Both the position numbers and the translations under genes were made by a program. Positions 42,723-53,225 of a stretch of DNA of 57,129 bases are shown in pieces; position 1 is the stretch's first letter; every line of letters begins with the position of its first letter. The DNA is from Pseudomonas cyclaminis (GTDB lineage Bacteria > Pseudomonadota > Gammaproteobacteria > Pseudomonadales > Pseudomonadaceae): the NCBI RefSeq assembly GCF_015163715.1, contig NZ_JADDUM010000108.1:1-57129 (forward strand), given 5' to 3'. The notes beneath the pieces were generated by a model. The model worked only from the letters and a program-made list of their open reading frames with translations. It had not been told where the DNA came from and ran no database searches.

Positions 42723-43984
42723 CGTTTCTCGCTGTTGACTTGCACATACCGCGCACGCCCGGCGCCCAGCCCAGCGATGATCGCGCCCAGGCCGATCACC
42801 GCGAAAATCCAGCCGATGGCGGTCCAGCCGCCCGTCCAGTCATGCACCAGCCCAACGGCCAACGGGCCGAGGGAAGCCAGGGTGTAACCGATGCCCTGGG
42901 CCATGCTCGACAGGTTGGCCGCCACATGAGCGTCCCGCGAGCGCAGCACGATCAGGGTCAGTGCCAGGCTGAACGTGCCGCCCTGCCCCAGGCCGAGCAG
43001 AATCGCCCAGCCCCACAACCCGTCCAAAGGCGCATAGAGGCAACCGAACAGCCCGCCCAGGGTCAGCAGCATCACCACCACAATCGCCACGCGCTGGTCT
43101 TTGCCACGGGTGGCCAGCCACGGTGCGGCCAACGAACTGATCAACTGCATGATGATGGAACCGGACAGCGCCAAGCCGGCGTCGGTGGCGCTCAGGCCAC
43201 GGCCGATCAGGATCGACGGCAGCCAGCCAAACACGATGTACGCCAGGGACGATTGCAGGCCCATGTACAACGTCACCTGCCAGGCCAGCGGGTCGCGCAG
43301 CAACCCCTTCACCCGATAGGCCACCTGATGGGCACCGTGCTTGTGACCCACCTGAGGCACCCAGCACAACGCCGCCACCAGCGCGGGCAGAATCCAGAAA
43401 CCCAGGCCCATGGTCCAGCTATCGCCGAAGTAGTGACTCAGTGGCACCGTGGCACCCGCCGCCAGCGCCGCGCCCAGGCACAGGGCCATGGTGTACACGC
43501 CGGTCATGGCGCCAGCCTGCCTGGCAAAGTCGCGCTTGACGATGCCCGGCAGCAACACGCCGATGATGCCGATGCTCGCACCGGCGATCAGGCTACCGGC
43601 GAACACGCCCACTTCGCCGAAGGAACTGCGCAGGATGATACCGGCGGCCAAGGTCAGCAGAATCCCCAGCACCACGCGCTCGGCGCCAAAGCGCCGCGCC
43701 AGGATCGGAGCCATGGGCGCAAACAGCCCCAGGCACAGCACGGGCAAGGTGGTCAGCAGGCCGGCCTTGGCCGCCGACAACCCCAGGCTGCTGGACACAT
43801 CACCGAGCACCGGCGCCATGCTGGACAGCGCCGGACGCAGGTTCAGCGCCACCAGCACCAGGCCCAGCAGCAACAGCCAGGGGCGGTTCACCGTCGCAGG
43901 CGCGTGCTGCACGACGTCATCGTCGGCTTCGGCGTCAATCAACAGTTCTTCGAGTTCGGTCGTGCGTTTGGATGGAAGGTTCAT
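42719..43984 (-). CDS. CynX/NimT-family MFS transporter
   Basis: This 421-aa major facilitator protein has 12 helices after a polar N-terminal tail of about 34 residues. The first helix LLLLGLVLVALNLRPALSSM carries the LRPALSS block typical of the CynX/NimT (cyanate/2-nitroimidazole) group. Other blocks are LPGIVKRDFARQAGAMTGVY and SLGPLAVGLVHDWTGGW. Substrate is unknown. No regulator is adjacent. It ends against the pilus cluster with a four-base overlap of stops. The 237-base region before it, toward mqsR, contains its promoter. Confidence 0.85.
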   Translation of the reverse strand: MNLPSKRTTELEELLIDAEADDDVVQHAPATVNRPWLLLLGLVLVALNLRPALSSMAPVLGDVSSSLGLSAAKAGLLTTLPVLCLGLFAPMAPILARRFGAERVVLGILLTLAAGIILRSSFGEVGVFAGSLIAGASIGIIGVLLPGIVKRDFARQAGAMTGVYTMALCLGAALAAGATVPLSHYFGDSWTMGLGFWILPALVAALCWVPQVGHKHGAHQVAYRVKGLLRDPLAWQVTLYMGLQSSLAYIVFGWLPSILIGRGLSATDAGLALSGSIIMQLISSLAAPWLATRGKDQRVAIVVVMLLTLGGLFGCLYAPLDGLWGWAILLGLGQGGTFSLALTLIVLRSRDAHVAANLSSMAQGIGYTLASLGPLAVGLVHDWTGGWTAIGWIFAVIGLGAIIAGLGAGRARYVQVNSEKR

Positions 43985-44182
43985 TGATCAACTGTCGGCA
44001 GAGGGATTTGGCGCGGGGTCCACCAGGCGTTTGTGACCAGATCGGCGCTGGTCGTCTGTCGTGGGATGCGGGCTTTCGTCCAATCGTTGGTTGAGTTTTC
44101 CCACAGGCTATTCGGAGTCGCCTACAAGGGCAAGGCACTAGGGTTCTTAGGCAGGAAAAGGAGCAGTATTTTCGATTGGTAA

Positions 44183-44203
44183 AATTACCCTTAGAGGGTA
44201 ATT
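44183..44203. promoter_or_regulatory. Palindromic operator of mqsRA
   Basis: AATTACCCT-TAG-AGGGTAATT is a perfect 9-3-9 palindrome 19 bases before the mqsR start. E. coli MqsA binds a related palindrome (TAACCT...AGGTTA) to repress its own operon, so this is the likely autoregulatory site. Confidence 0.8.
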
Positions 44204-44221
44204 ATTGGACTCAGGTGTCTT

Positions 44222-44533
44222 ATGGAAAAGTACACACCTCATTACGATCTGGCGGGGATAAAGGCGGGTGTCAGGCGGCTTGGAAGGAAGGCGTTTACCC
44301 GCACTGCAGAAGAGTGCGGCGATGCTCTTGGCTTTAGTATCAAGGATATGCAGGAGGTCATCTATGAGCTGCAGAACTGGATGCTGCACAAGTCGATGAC
44401 CACCTATGGAGACCATCGAGTTTGGCAAGATGTGTATCACATCCACTCAAAAGGTAAGGAGATTTACATCAAGGTCACATACCGCACTGACGGTAGGCCT
44501 CCGGTAGTCTCCTTCAAGGAGAAAAACCCATGA
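44222..44533 (+). CDS. mqsR: MqsR mRNA interferase toxin
   Basis: This 103-aa type II toxin of the MqsR family is a RelE-fold ribonuclease that cleaves mRNA at GCU sites in E. coli. It shares the start MEKYTPHYDL (MEKRTPH in E. coli), the block KSMTTYGDHRVWQDVY, and the end VSFKEKNP. The conserved Lys, Tyr and His residues of the active-site region are present. The gene precedes its antitoxin (toxin-first order, as in E. coli) and overlaps it by four bases. Base composition is slightly lower in GC than flanking genes, as often seen for acquired TA modules. Confidence 0.93.
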   Translation: MEKYTPHYDLAGIKAGVRRLGRKAFTRTAEECGDALGFSIKDMQEVIYELQNWMLHKSMTTYGDHRVWQDVYHIHSKGKEIYIKVTYRTDGRPPVVSFKEKNP

Positions 44534-45024
44534 AAGAAAAAGAGCTTTGCTACATCTGTGGCGCTCCTGATGCGTTGAGCTATTACGAGGGACGCAGTGA
44601 AACCATCCGCATCAAAGGCATGGAGCGTCGGGTCGATAATCTTTCAGGCTGGGAATGCGAGGTGTGTGGCGACGGTTTCTGGGATCCCGACAACGACAGC
44701 GCTGACCGTTACGGCGAAGCGAAAGACGAACTCACCCTCGCCGCTCGGAAAATGATCGGCGCCGAGATTAAACGTACCCGCCGCAAACTGCACCTTACGC
44801 AAAAAGAGGCAGTAGATTTGCTGTCCGGGGCCGGCCACAACGCATTCTCTCGCTACGAACGCGGCGAGCTTCTTGCGCCCAAGCCCTTAGTGCTACTGAT
44901 TCGGTTGTTGGATCGCCATCCGCATTTGCTGGCGGAAGCAAGAATTCTGGCCGAAGGTGCTGATTTGCGTGGCGCTTTCACCTATACCGTCCACGACGAG
45001 ACTGAAACGCTGAAAGCCTCATAG
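44530..45024 (+). CDS. mqsA: MqsA antitoxin, zinc finger plus HTH
   Basis: This 164-aa antitoxin has an N-terminal zinc-binding domain with C7-x2-C10 (CYIC) and C43-x2-C46 (CEVC) that neutralises MqsR, and a C-terminal XRE-type HTH (LTQKEAVDLLSGAGHNAFSR, YERGE) that binds the operator. RLLDRHPHLL matches E. coli MqsA (RVLDKHPELL). It is about 30 residues longer than the 131-aa E. coli protein, mostly after the HTH and in the linker. The ATG overlaps the mqsR stop (ATGA). A terminator follows. Confidence 0.92.
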   Translation: MKEKELCYICGAPDALSYYEGRSETIRIKGMERRVDNLSGWECEVCGDGFWDPDNDSADRYGEAKDELTLAARKMIGAEIKRTRRKLHLTQKEAVDLLSGAGHNAFSRYERGELLAPKPLVLLIRLLDRHPHLLAEARILAEGADLRGAFTYTVHDETETLKAS

Positions 45025-45037
45025 ATCACAAATAATA

Positions 45038-45065
45038 AACCCGGCGCCAAGGCCGGGTTTATTTT
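45038..45065. terminator. Terminator between mqsA and aapP
   Basis: AAACCCGGC-GCCAAG-GCCGGGTTT with a following ATTTT forms a strong GC stem. It is flanked by A runs on the left, so it can serve both mqsRA (plus) and the aap operon (minus). Confidence 0.85.
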
Positions 45066-45082
45066 CAAGCATCATCTATCGA

Positions 45083-45847
45083 TCAATGCAAAATCTGGCT
45101 CAAGAACAACTTGGTCCGATCATTCTGCGGATTGTCGAAGAAGTCATTCGGCGCCGCCTGCTCAACGATTTCGCCTTTGTCCATGAAGATCACGCGGTTG
45201 GCCACGGTGCGGGCGAAGCCCATTTCGTGGGTTACGCACAACATGGTCATGCCGTCTTCGGCCAGGCCGATCATGGTGTCGAGTACTTCCTTCACCATTT
45301 CCGGGTCGAGCGCCGAGGTCGGTTCGTCGAACAGCATGATTTTCGGCTTCATGCACAGCGCACGGGCAATCGCCACACGCTGTTGCTGGCCACCGGACAG
45401 TTGCCCCGGAAACTTGTGGGCCTGCTCCGGAATGCGCACGCGCTCCAGGTAGTGCATGGCGATTTCTTCGGCCTTGCGCTTGGGCATCTTGCGCACCCAC
45501 ATCGGCGCCAGCGTGCAGTTCTGCAGGATGGTCAGGTGCGGGAACAGGTTGAAGTGCTGGAACACCATGCCGACTTCACGGCGGATCGCTTCGATCTGCT
45601 TGAGGTCGTTGGTCAGTTCCACGCCATCGACCACGATGCGGCCCTGCTGGTGCTCTTCCAGGCGGTTGAGGCAGCGGATGGTGGTGGATTTGCCCGAACC
45701 CGACGGGCCGCACAGCACGATACGCTCGCCCTGCTTGACGTTGAGGTTGATGTCTTTCAACACGTGGAACTGGCCGTACCACTTGTTGACGCCCTGCATC
45801 TGGATAATGCCTTCAGGGCTCACAGGCTGTTTGATTGCTTCGCTCAT
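45083..45847 (-). CDS. aapP: Amino-acid ABC transporter ATP-binding protein AapP
   Basis: This 254-aa ATPase subunit of a polar amino-acid importer (general L-amino-acid permease type) has Walker [11 protein letters not shown]-loop [10 protein letters not shown], signature [15 protein letters not shown], Walker [14 protein letters not shown] and H-loop VTHEMGFA. It is last in aapJ-Q-M-P, 11 bases after aapM, with a good AGGAG ribosome-binding site. It probably forms a homodimer under the AapQ/AapM channel. Substrate range (acidic, neutral and basic amino acids) is known for Rhizobium Aap and inferred here. Confidence 0.94.
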   Translation of the reverse strand: MSEAIKQPVSPEGIIQMQGVNKWYGQFHVLKDINLNVKQGERIVLCGPSGSGKSTTIRCLNRLEEHQQGRIVVDGVELTNDLKQIEAIRREVGMVFQHFNLFPHLTILQNCTLAPMWVRKMPKRKAEEIAMHYLERVRIPEQAHKFPGQLSGGQQQRVAIARALCMKPKIMLFDEPTSALDPEMVKEVLDTMIGLAEDGMTMLCVTHEMGFARTVANRVIFMDKGEIVEQAAPNDFFDNPQNDRTKLFLSQILH

Positions 45848-45858
45848 AACAACAACTC

Positions 45859-46956
45859 CTAACGCTTGTGGCCTGTGTCGAGCTTGTGTTCCAAATGAAT
45901 GGAATAGCGCGACATACCAAAACAGAAAATCCAGAACACCAGGGCGGCGAACACGTAGCCTTCAGTGGCCATGCCCAACCATTTAGGGTCGGCGGCGGCT
46001 TGCTTGACGCTGTTGAGCAGGTCGAACAGGCCGATGATGATCACCAGGCTGGTGTCCTTGAACAGCGCAATAAACGTGTTGACGATACCGGGGATCACCA
46101 GCTTCAGGGCTTGCGGCAGAATCACCAGGCCCATGCTGCGCCAGTAACCCAGGCCCATCGCCGCTGCCGCTTCGTACTGACCTTTGGGAATCGCCTGCAA
46201 GCCACCGCGCACCACTTCGGCCACATAGGCCGACTGGAACAGGATCACGCCGATCAACGCCCGCAGCAGCTTGTCGATGCCCATGCCTTCCGGCAGGAAC
46301 AACGGCAGCATCACCGAAGACATGAACAGCACGGTGATCAACGGCACGCCGCGCCAGAATTCGATGAAGGTCACGCAGACCACACGAATCGCCGGCATGT
46401 TCGAACGCCGCCCCAACGCCAGCACGATGCCCAGGGGCAAGGCGCCGGCGATACCGACGGTGGCGATCACCAGGGTCAGCATCAGGCCGCCCCATTGGCT
46501 GGTCGCCACGTTGGCCAGGCCGAAGATGCCGCCGTGCAAAAGGAAGTAGGCGATGATCGGGTACAGCACCAGGAAGCCCAGGCCGTAGATCGCCTTGCGC
46601 TGGAAGCGCGAGATGAACAGCGGCGCCACGCCAACGATGGCCAGCCACACGGTCAGGTCTACGCGCCAGCGCAGGTCGCCGGGGTAGTAGCCGTACATGA
46701 ACTGCCCGAAGCGCTGTTGGATAAACACCCAGCAGGCGCCCTCTTTGGTGCAATCGGCGCGTGTCGTGCCGACCCAGTTCGCATCGAGGATCGCCCAATG
46801 CAGGATCGGCGGTACGACCAGGTAGACCAGGTACAGCGACAGCAAGGTCAGCAGGGTGTTGAGCCAACTGGAAAACAGGTTGGCGCGCATCCATGCCACC
46901 GGGCCGAAGACTTTGTTCGGCGGCGGCATATCAGGTTTGAACGTATGCGTACTCAT
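45859..46956 (-). CDS. aapM: Amino-acid ABC transporter permease AapM
   Basis: This 365-aa inner-membrane permease subunit has about eight helices. The HisMQ-family EAA loop is seen in [22 protein letters not shown] long periplasmic loop (about 65-95) with two cysteines (DCTKEGAC) is typical of AapM. The first helix is preceded by a polar tail of about 25 residues. RBS GAGGAA. It lies ten bases after aapQ in the same operon and should pair with AapQ to form the channel. Confidence 0.93.
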   Translation of the reverse strand: MSTHTFKPDMPPPNKVFGPVAWMRANLFSSWLNTLLTLLSLYLVYLVVPPILHWAILDANWVGTTRADCTKEGACWVFIQQRFGQFMYGYYPGDLRWRVDLTVWLAIVGVAPLFISRFQRKAIYGLGFLVLYPIIAYFLLHGGIFGLANVATSQWGGLMLTLVIATVGIAGALPLGIVLALGRRSNMPAIRVVCVTFIEFWRGVPLITVLFMSSVMLPLFLPEGMGIDKLLRALIGVILFQSAYVAEVVRGGLQAIPKGQYEAAAAMGLGYWRSMGLVILPQALKLVIPGIVNTFIALFKDTSLVIIIGLFDLLNSVKQAAADPKWLGMATEGYVFAALVFWIFCFGMSRYSIHLEHKLDTGHKR

Positions 46957-46966
46957 GGGCGTTTCC

Positions 46967-48148
46967 TCACCGCTCGATCAGCGCAATGCGCTTGTTGTAC
47001 CAGTTCATCAGCAGGGAAATGCTGATGCTGATCGCCAGGTACACGCTCATGGTGATGGCAATGACTTCGATGGCCTGGCCGGTCTGGTTGAGCACCGTGC
47101 CGGCAAACAGCGAAACCATTTCCGGGTAACCGATACCGGCGGCCAACGACGAGTTTTTCGCCAGGTTCAGGTATTGGCTGGTCAGCGGCGGAATGATCAC
47201 CCGCAAGGCTTGCGGGATGATGACCTTGCGCAGCGTCGGCCCAGGGCGCAGGCCCAGGGAGCGCGCAGCTTCGGTCTGGCCGTGGCTGACGGACTTGATG
47301 CCCGAACGCACGATCTCGGCGATAAACGCCGCCGTATAAACAGTCAGTGCCAGGGTCAGTGCCAGCAGTTCAGGGATCAGCACCCAGCCGCCGACAAAGT
47401 TGAAACCTTGCAGCTTGGGCATTTCCCAGTGCAGCGGTGCACCGAAGATCAAGGCGCACAACGCCGGGATCACGATGAACAGCGCCAGGCCCGCCCAGAA
47501 CTTGTGGAACGGAACGCCAGTGGCTTCAAAGCGCTTGTTGGCCCAACGCGCCATCAGCACGATTGCAACGATCGCCACCACCACGCTGGCCACAAAGGGC
47601 CAGAACCCGTCGGCGGCCAGCGCTGCCGGCATGTTCAGGCCACGGCTGCTGACAAAGAAGGTGTCACCGAAGTTATGGCTATTGCGCGGCCCCGGCATGG
47701 TCAGGAACACCGCGAAGTACCAGAACAGGATCTGCAGCAGCGGCGGGATGTTGCGGAACACTTCCACGTACACCGTCGCCAGCTTGTTGATCATCCAGTT
47801 CGGCGACAGGCGCGCCACGCCGATGATGAAGCCGAGCAAGGTTGCCAGGACCACGCCGATCACGGTCACCAGCAAGGTATTGAGCAGGCCGATTACGAAG
47901 ACGCGGGCATAGCTGTCCGATTCGGTGTAGTCGATCAAATGCTGCGCGATGCCGAAGCCGGCACTGCGCTCAAGAAAGTCGAAACCCGAGGTAATGCCCC
48001 GGTGTTGAAGGTTGGTCTGGGTATTGTTGAAGAGGTACCAGCCCAGCGAGACCACCGCCACAATCGTGATGATCTGGAAGAGCCACGCACGCACTTTGGG
48101 ATCGCTGAAGCTGAGCTTCTGCTTTGGTGCGCCGATTTGATTTTGCAT
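46967..48148 (-). CDS. aapQ: Amino-acid ABC transporter permease AapQ
   Basis: This 393-aa permease subunit partners AapM. It has a cytoplasmic tail of about 25 residues, a first helix (AWLFQIITIVAVVSLGWYLF), a long periplasmic loop with the HRGITSGFDFLERSAGFGI block typical of AapQ, and the EAA loop TEAARSLGLRPGPTLRKVII. Length and helix pattern fit the family. Between aapJ and aapQ there is a stable stem-loop that may reduce read-through, so the membrane subunits would be made in smaller amounts than the binding protein. Confidence 0.93.
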   Translation of the reverse strand: MQNQIGAPKQKLSFSDPKVRAWLFQIITIVAVVSLGWYLFNNTQTNLQHRGITSGFDFLERSAGFGIAQHLIDYTESDSYARVFVIGLLNTLLVTVIGVVLATLLGFIIGVARLSPNWMINKLATVYVEVFRNIPPLLQILFWYFAVFLTMPGPRNSHNFGDTFFVSSRGLNMPAALAADGFWPFVASVVVAIVAIVLMARWANKRFEATGVPFHKFWAGLALFIVIPALCALIFGAPLHWEMPKLQGFNFVGGWVLIPELLALTLALTVYTAAFIAEIVRSGIKSVSHGQTEAARSLGLRPGPTLRKVIIPQALRVIIPPLTSQYLNLAKNSSLAAGIGYPEMVSLFAGTVLNQTGQAIEVIAITMSVYLAISISISLLMNWYNKRIALIER

Positions 48149-48178
48149 GAAGTGCCCCGGAAAGAATGGAACAGAACA

Positions 48179-48205
48179 TCACCCGGCGGTTGGCCCACCG
48201 GGTGA
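48179..48205 (-). promoter_or_regulatory. Stem-loop between aapJ and aapQ
   Basis: TCACCCGG and CCGGGTGA form a perfect 8-bp stem around an 11-base loop, 15 bases after the aapJ stop. No proper T tract follows on the minus strand. Such structures commonly protect the 3' end of binding-protein mRNA or attenuate transcription in ABC operons. Confidence 0.6.
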
Positions 48206-48220
48206 CAGAACCATCAGCGA

Positions 48221-49252
48221 TCAGCGCACAGGTGGTGCGTATTGAATGCCGCCGTTGTTCCACAGTGCGTTCAGGCCACGGTCGATTTCCAGCGGGGTGC
48301 TCTTGCCGAGGTTGCGCTCGAACACTTCGCCGTAGTTACCGACTTGCTTGACGATCTGTACGACCCAGTCTTTCTTCACTTTCAGGTCTTTGCCGTATTC
48401 GCCGTCAGCACCGAGCAGACGCGCAACGTCCGGGTTCTTGGTGGACTTGGCTTCAGCTTCAACGTTTTTCGAGGTGATACCGGCTTCTTCAGCGTTGAGC
48501 ATGGCGTAGCCAACCCAGCGCACGATGGCCAGCCACTCGTCGTCGCCGTTACGCACGACCGGGCCCAGGGGCTCCTTGGAAATGGTTTCCGGCAGAACCA
48601 CGTAGTCCTTCGGCGCGGCCAGCTTGCTGCGCTGGGCGAACAGTTGGGACTTGTCGGAGGTCAGCACGTCGCAACGACCGGATTCCAGCGACTTGGCGCT
48701 TTCATCGGAGGTGTCGAAGGTGATCGGGGTGTATTTGAGGTTGTTGCCACGGAAGTAGTCGGAAACGTTCAGCTCAGTGGTGGTACCGGCCTGGATGCAG
48801 ATGGTTGCACCGTCCAGTTCCTTGGCGCTTTTGACGCCCAGCTTGTTGTTTACCAGGAAGCCGATGCCGTCGTAGTAGGTAATGAAACCTGGGAATTTCA
48901 GGCCCATGCCTGCGTCACGGGAGCTGGTCATGGTGGTGTTACGGGACAGAATGTCGACTTCGCCGGACTGAAGCGCGGTGAAACGCTCCTTGGCGTTCAA
49001 CTGGCTGAACTTGACCTTGGTTGCGTCGCCGAACACAGCTGCAGCAACTGCGCGGCAAACGTCAGCGTCGATCCCGAGGATCTTGCCGCTGGCATCCGGT
49101 ACCGAGAAACCCGGCAAGCCATCACTCACGCCACATTGCACAAAGCCTTTCTTCTGCACGGCGTCCAGAGTGGCGCCAGCTTGGGCGAAACCACTGACAC
49201 CCAGTACAGCGGCCGCGGTAACGATGGCCAGGGTGGATTTCAATACCTTCAT
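48221..49252 (-). CDS. aapJ: Amino-acid ABC transporter substrate-binding protein AapJ
   Basis: This 343-aa periplasmic binding protein has a signal peptide to about residue 25 (AQA/GA), then LDAVQKKGFVQCGVSDGLPG and the SBP family-3 signature region GKILGIDADVCRAVAAAVFG. GEVDILSRNTTMTSSRDAGM is the ligand-cleft block. Family length is usual. It is first in aapJQMP with a long leader (about 350 bases to the divergent esterase gene). The leader has CAACAAGAG near the ribosome-binding site, a near match to the Crc motif. Confidence 0.94.
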   Translation of the reverse strand: MKVLKSTLAIVTAAAVLGVSGFAQAGATLDAVQKKGFVQCGVSDGLPGFSVPDASGKILGIDADVCRAVAAAVFGDATKVKFSQLNAKERFTALQSGEVDILSRNTTMTSSRDAGMGLKFPGFITYYDGIGFLVNNKLGVKSAKELDGATICIQAGTTTELNVSDYFRGNNLKYTPITFDTSDESAKSLESGRCDVLTSDKSQLFAQRSKLAAPKDYVVLPETISKEPLGPVVRNGDDEWLAIVRWVGYAMLNAEEAGITSKNVEAEAKSTKNPDVARLLGADGEYGKDLKVKKDWVVQIVKQVGNYGEVFERNLGKSTPLEIDRGLNALWNNGGIQYAPPVR

Positions 49253-50257
<1,005 letters not shown>

Positions 50258-50359
50258 AAACCCGTGTTTATGTAGCCGTATGACAGACGCACTACGCCGC
50301 GCCCGATTCTTGCATTACACTGGCCGGCGTACATTCCTTAACCAATTAATGAGATCACC

Positions 50360-51817
50360 GTGCTCAAAGCACTCAAGAAGATGTTCGGCAAAAGCGAGGC
50401 TGAGCCGCTCGCGCCTGTTCCCAGTGCTCCTGTCCCCTCCTCCGGCAGCCGCAATGACGGTCAACAGCCCGGCCGGACCGCACCTGTCGCGCAGCCGAAG
50501 ACGCCGCCGGTGACACCGCCCGAACAGGCGACACCTCAGGCTGAAGCCGCGCCAGCCCCGAAGCCGCGCCGGGAACGTGCGCCCAAACCGGTCGTCATTC
50601 CCTGGAAACTCGAAGACTTCGTCGTCGAGCCCCAGGAAGGTAAAACCCGCTTCCACGATTTCAAACTGGCTCCGGAACTGATGCATGCCATCCAGGACCT
50701 GGGCTTCCCGTATTGCACGCCGATCCAGGCGCAGGTGCTGGGCTTTACCCTCGCCGGCAAAGACGCCATCGGCCGCGCCCAGACCGGCACCGGCAAAACC
50801 GCCGCGTTCCTGATCTCGATCATCACCCAGCTGCTGCAAACGCCGCCGCCGAAAGAGCGCTACATGGGTGAACCGCGTGCACTGATCATCGCCCCGACCC
50901 GGGAGCTGGTGGTCCAGATCGCCAAGGACGCTGCCGACCTGACCAAGTACACCGGCCTCAACGTGATGACCTTCGTCGGTGGCATGGACTTCGATAAACA
51001 GCTCAAGCACCTCGAAGCCCGCCACTGCGACATCCTGGTCGCCACCCCTGGCCGCCTGCTGGACTTCAACCAACGCGGCGACGTGCACCTGGACATGGTC
51101 GAAGTGATGGTGCTGGACGAAGCCGACCGCATGCTCGACATGGGTTTCATCCCGCAAGTGCGCCAGATCATTCGCCAGACCCCGCCGAAAAACGAGCGCC
51201 AGACCCTGCTGTTCTCCGCGACCTTCACCGAAGACGTGATGAACCTCGCCAAGCAGTGGACCACCGACCCGTCCATCGTCGAGATCGAAGCGCTGAACGT
51301 CGCCAGCGAAAACGTCGAACAGCACATCTACGCGGTCGCCGGTGCCGACAAGTACAAGCTGCTCTACAACCTGATCAACGACAACGGTTGGGAGCGCGTC
51401 ATGGTGTTCGCCAACCGCAAGGACGAAGTGCGCCGCATCGAAGAGCGCCTGGTGCGCGATGGCGTCAACGCCGCGCAACTGTCCGGCGATGTGCCACAGC
51501 ACAAGCGCATCAAGACGCTGGAAGGCTTCCGCGAAGGCAAGATTCGCGTGCTGGTGGCCACCGACGTGGCCGGGCGCGGGATTCACATTGATGGCATCAG
51601 CCACGTGATCAACTTCACCCTGCCGGAAGTGCCGGACGATTACGTACACCGGATTGGCCGTACCGGCCGTGCGGGTGCGGCGGGTGTGTCGATCAGCTTT
51701 GCAGGGGAAGATGACTCGTATCAGTTGCCGTCGATCGAGACGCTGCTGGGACGCAAGATCAGCTGCGAGACGCCGCCGACGCACTTGCTGCGAGCCGTCG
51801 AGCGCAAGCGCCCTTAA
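50360..51817 (+). CDS. rhlB: ATP-dependent RNA helicase RhlB
   Basis: This 485-aa DEAD-box helicase unwinds structured RNA for RNase E in the degradosome of gamma-proteobacteria. The first 80 or so residues are Pro/Ala-rich and basic, a disordered extension typical of Pseudomonas RhlB. Then come the Q motif ([10 protein letters not shown]), motif [13 protein letters not shown] in [16 protein letters not shown] in LFSATFTED, and motif [12 protein letters not shown]. The start is GTG 50360 ([15 protein letters not shown]). The C-terminal extension is short. A REP doublet follows the stop. Confidence 0.93.
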   Translation: MLKALKKMFGKSEAEPLAPVPSAPVPSSGSRNDGQQPGRTAPVAQPKTPPVTPPEQATPQAEAAPAPKPRRERAPKPVVIPWKLEDFVVEPQEGKTRFHDFKLAPELMHAIQDLGFPYCTPIQAQVLGFTLAGKDAIGRAQTGTGKTAAFLISIITQLLQTPPPKERYMGEPRALIIAPTRELVVQIAKDAADLTKYTGLNVMTFVGGMDFDKQLKHLEARHCDILVATPGRLLDFNQRGDVHLDMVEVMVLDEADRMLDMGFIPQVRQIIRQTPPKNERQTLLFSATFTEDVMNLAKQWTTDPSIVEIEALNVASENVEQHIYAVAGADKYKLLYNLINDNGWERVMVFANRKDEVRRIEERLVRDGVNAAQLSGDVPQHKRIKTLEGFREGKIRVLVATDVAGRGIHIDGISHVINFTLPEVPDDYVHRIGRTGRAGAAGVSISFAGEDDSYQLPSIETLLGRKISCETPPTHLLRAVERKRP

Positions 51818-51838
51818 AGACTGGAACGCGGAAAAAAA

Positions 51839-51929
51839 TGTGGGAGGGGGCTTGCCCCCGATGGCGGTGTATCAGTCATAACATCATTGACTGACATCCT
51901 GCCATCGGGGGCAAGCCCCCTCCCACATT
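51839..51929. repeat. REP-type inverted repeat pair, copy D
   Basis: Two perfect 28-base arms, 51839-51866 and 51902-51929, carry the core GGGGGCTTGCCCCC. The doublet lies between the converging rhlB and moaE genes, where it may act as a transcript end. Confidence 0.88.
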
Positions 51930-51965
51930 TGATTTGAGGTGATTTTAAGAGAGGTGTTCGGCTGG

Positions 51966-52415
51966 CTATTTCCAGCGATCTGCTGCGGCGTGGTCGCTGT
52001 CCCGCCCTTCCACCCAGCGCGCCCCTTCAGGGGTGTTCTCTTTCTTCCAGAACGGCGCCCGCGTCTTCAAGTAATCCATCACAAACGCACACGCATCAAA
52101 CGCCGCCTGGCGATGGGCACTGGCGGCCGCGACGAACACGATGGGCTCACCCGGCTCCAACGCGCCAACGCGGTGCAACACTTCCAGCTTGAGCAACGGC
52201 CAGCGCTGCTCGGCTTCCACGGCGATCTTGGCCAGGGCCTTTTGGGTCATGCCGGGGTAATGCTCCAGGAACATCCCCGATACGTCGCGACCGTCATTGA
52301 AGTCGCGCACGTACCCGACAAAGCTCACCACCGCGCCCACGCCCACATTGGCCGCGTGCATCGCGTTGACTTCGGCACCGGGATCAAACGCCCCGACCTG
52401 CACACGGATGGCCAT
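51966..52415 (-). CDS. moaE: Molybdopterin synthase catalytic subunit MoaE
   Basis: This 149-aa large subunit of molybdopterin synthase inserts two sulfurs into precursor Z (cPMP). Active-site elements are visible: SFVGYVRDFNDGR with the conserved Arg, LEHYPGM, and KTRAPFWKKE with the catalytic Lys residues. HRQAAFDACAFVMDYLK is the family helix. It is last in moaC-moaD-moaE, two bases after moaD. The C-terminal tail (RWVEGRDSDHAAADRWK) is a little longer than in E. coli. Confidence 0.95.
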   Translation of the reverse strand: MAIRVQVGAFDPGAEVNAMHAANVGVGAVVSFVGYVRDFNDGRDVSGMFLEHYPGMTQKALAKIAVEAEQRWPLLKLEVLHRVGALEPGEPIVFVAAASAHRQAAFDACAFVMDYLKTRAPFWKKENTPEGARWVEGRDSDHAAADRWK

Positions 52416-52417
52416 GT

Positions 52418-52660
52418 TCAGCCTCCGGTCACGGGCGGGAAGAACGCCACTTCATCGCCGGCTTGCACCGGTTCGTCGAGGCTGCACAACTCCTCGTTGC
52501 GGGCGCACATCAGGCTCGTTTCGTTGAGAACTGCAAACTCCGGGTCACCGGCGAGCGCCAGGCGCACCGCATCAACGGTGGCAAACTCACCTTCCATCTC
52601 CAGCGAATCGAAGCCCACCGCTTCGGCATAGCGCGCAAAAAACAGTACGTTAATGCTCAT
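52418..52660 (-). CDS. moaD: Molybdopterin synthase sulfur carrier MoaD
   Basis: This 80-aa ubiquitin-like protein carries sulfur as a C-terminal thiocarboxylate. It ends in [10 protein letters not shown], the required Gly-Gly. The start [16 protein letters not shown] is typical, and ATG 52660 overlaps the moaC stop (ATGA). Activation by MoeB and sulfur transfer to MoaE are established for the family. moaA and moeB are not in this window. Confidence 0.94.
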   Translation of the reverse strand: MSINVLFFARYAEAVGFDSLEMEGEFATVDAVRLALAGDPEFAVLNETSLMCARNEELCSLDEPVQAGDEVAFFPPVTGG

Positions 52661-53130
52661 ACCTGATCCGCCTTGAAATGCCCGCTCTTGCCGCCCAGCT
52701 TTTCCAATAGGCGGATACTTTCGATGGTCATGCCGCGATCCACGGCCTTGCACATATCGTAGATCGTCAGTGCAGCGACACTGGCAGCGGTCAGCGCTTC
52801 CATCTCCACCCCGGTCTGCCCGGACAATTTGCAGCGCGCCACGATATGCACCGCATCAACGCCATCGGCGCTCAGTTCAACCTTGACGCCGGTGAGCATC
52901 AGCGGGTGGCACAGGGGGATCAAGTCACTGGTTTTCTTGGCAGCCTGGATCCCGGCGATGCGGGCCACGGCAAACACGTCGCCCTTTGGGTGGGCGCCGT
53001 CGACAATCATTTGCAGGGTGCTTGGCAACATGCGCACCCGCGCTTCAGCCACCGCCTCACGGAACGTCACGGACTTGTCGGTGACATCGACCATATGGGC
53101 ACGACCTTGGGAATCGAGATGAGTCAGCAC
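52657..53130 (-). CDS. moaC: Cyclic pyranopterin monophosphate synthase MoaC
   Basis: This 157-aa enzyme works with MoaA to turn GTP into cPMP in molybdenum cofactor synthesis. Family motifs include [34 protein letters not shown] and [20 protein letters not shown]. The start is GTG 53130 ([13 protein letters not shown]), supported by a perfect AAGGAGG five bases upstream; a longer in-frame start runs into the hairpin repeat and is rejected. It heads the moaCDE operon. Confidence 0.95.
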   Translation of the reverse strand: MLTHLDSQGRAHMVDVTDKSVTFREAVAEARVRMLPSTLQMIVDGAHPKGDVFAVARIAGIQAAKKTSDLIPLCHPLMLTGVKVELSADGVDAVHIVARCKLSGQTGVEMEALTAASVAALTIYDMCKAVDRGMTIESIRLLEKLGGKSGHFKADQV

Positions 53131-53152
53131 GGGGCCTCCTTGAGGCAGCAAA

Positions 53153-53213
53153 AAGCTACAAGCTGCAAGCGGCAAGTGAACAGCTCACTGGATCCGCTTG
53201 AAGCTTGTAGCTT
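53153..53213. repeat. Long hairpin repeat between phoH and moaC
   Basis: Two 20-base arms (53153-53172 and 53194-53213) pair with one mismatch; the loop itself holds AGTGA/TCACT. The AAGCTACAAGCT... type sequence is a second repeat family, unlike the GGGGCTTGCCCC elements. It lies just before the moaC ribosome-binding site and may end the phoH transcript. Confidence 0.75.
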
Positions 53214-53225
53214 AAAGCTTGCTAC

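Noticed and set aside
44222..45024. mqsRA as part of a larger mobile island
   Set aside because: No integrase, transposase, direct-repeat ends or tRNA were found around it, and the flanking genes look like normal chromosomal genes.
50315..51784. Open frame of 489 codons on the minus strand opposite rhlB
   Set aside because: rhlB carries all helicase motifs on the plus strand; the opposite frame has an Arg/His/Asp-rich composition typical of antisense shadows.
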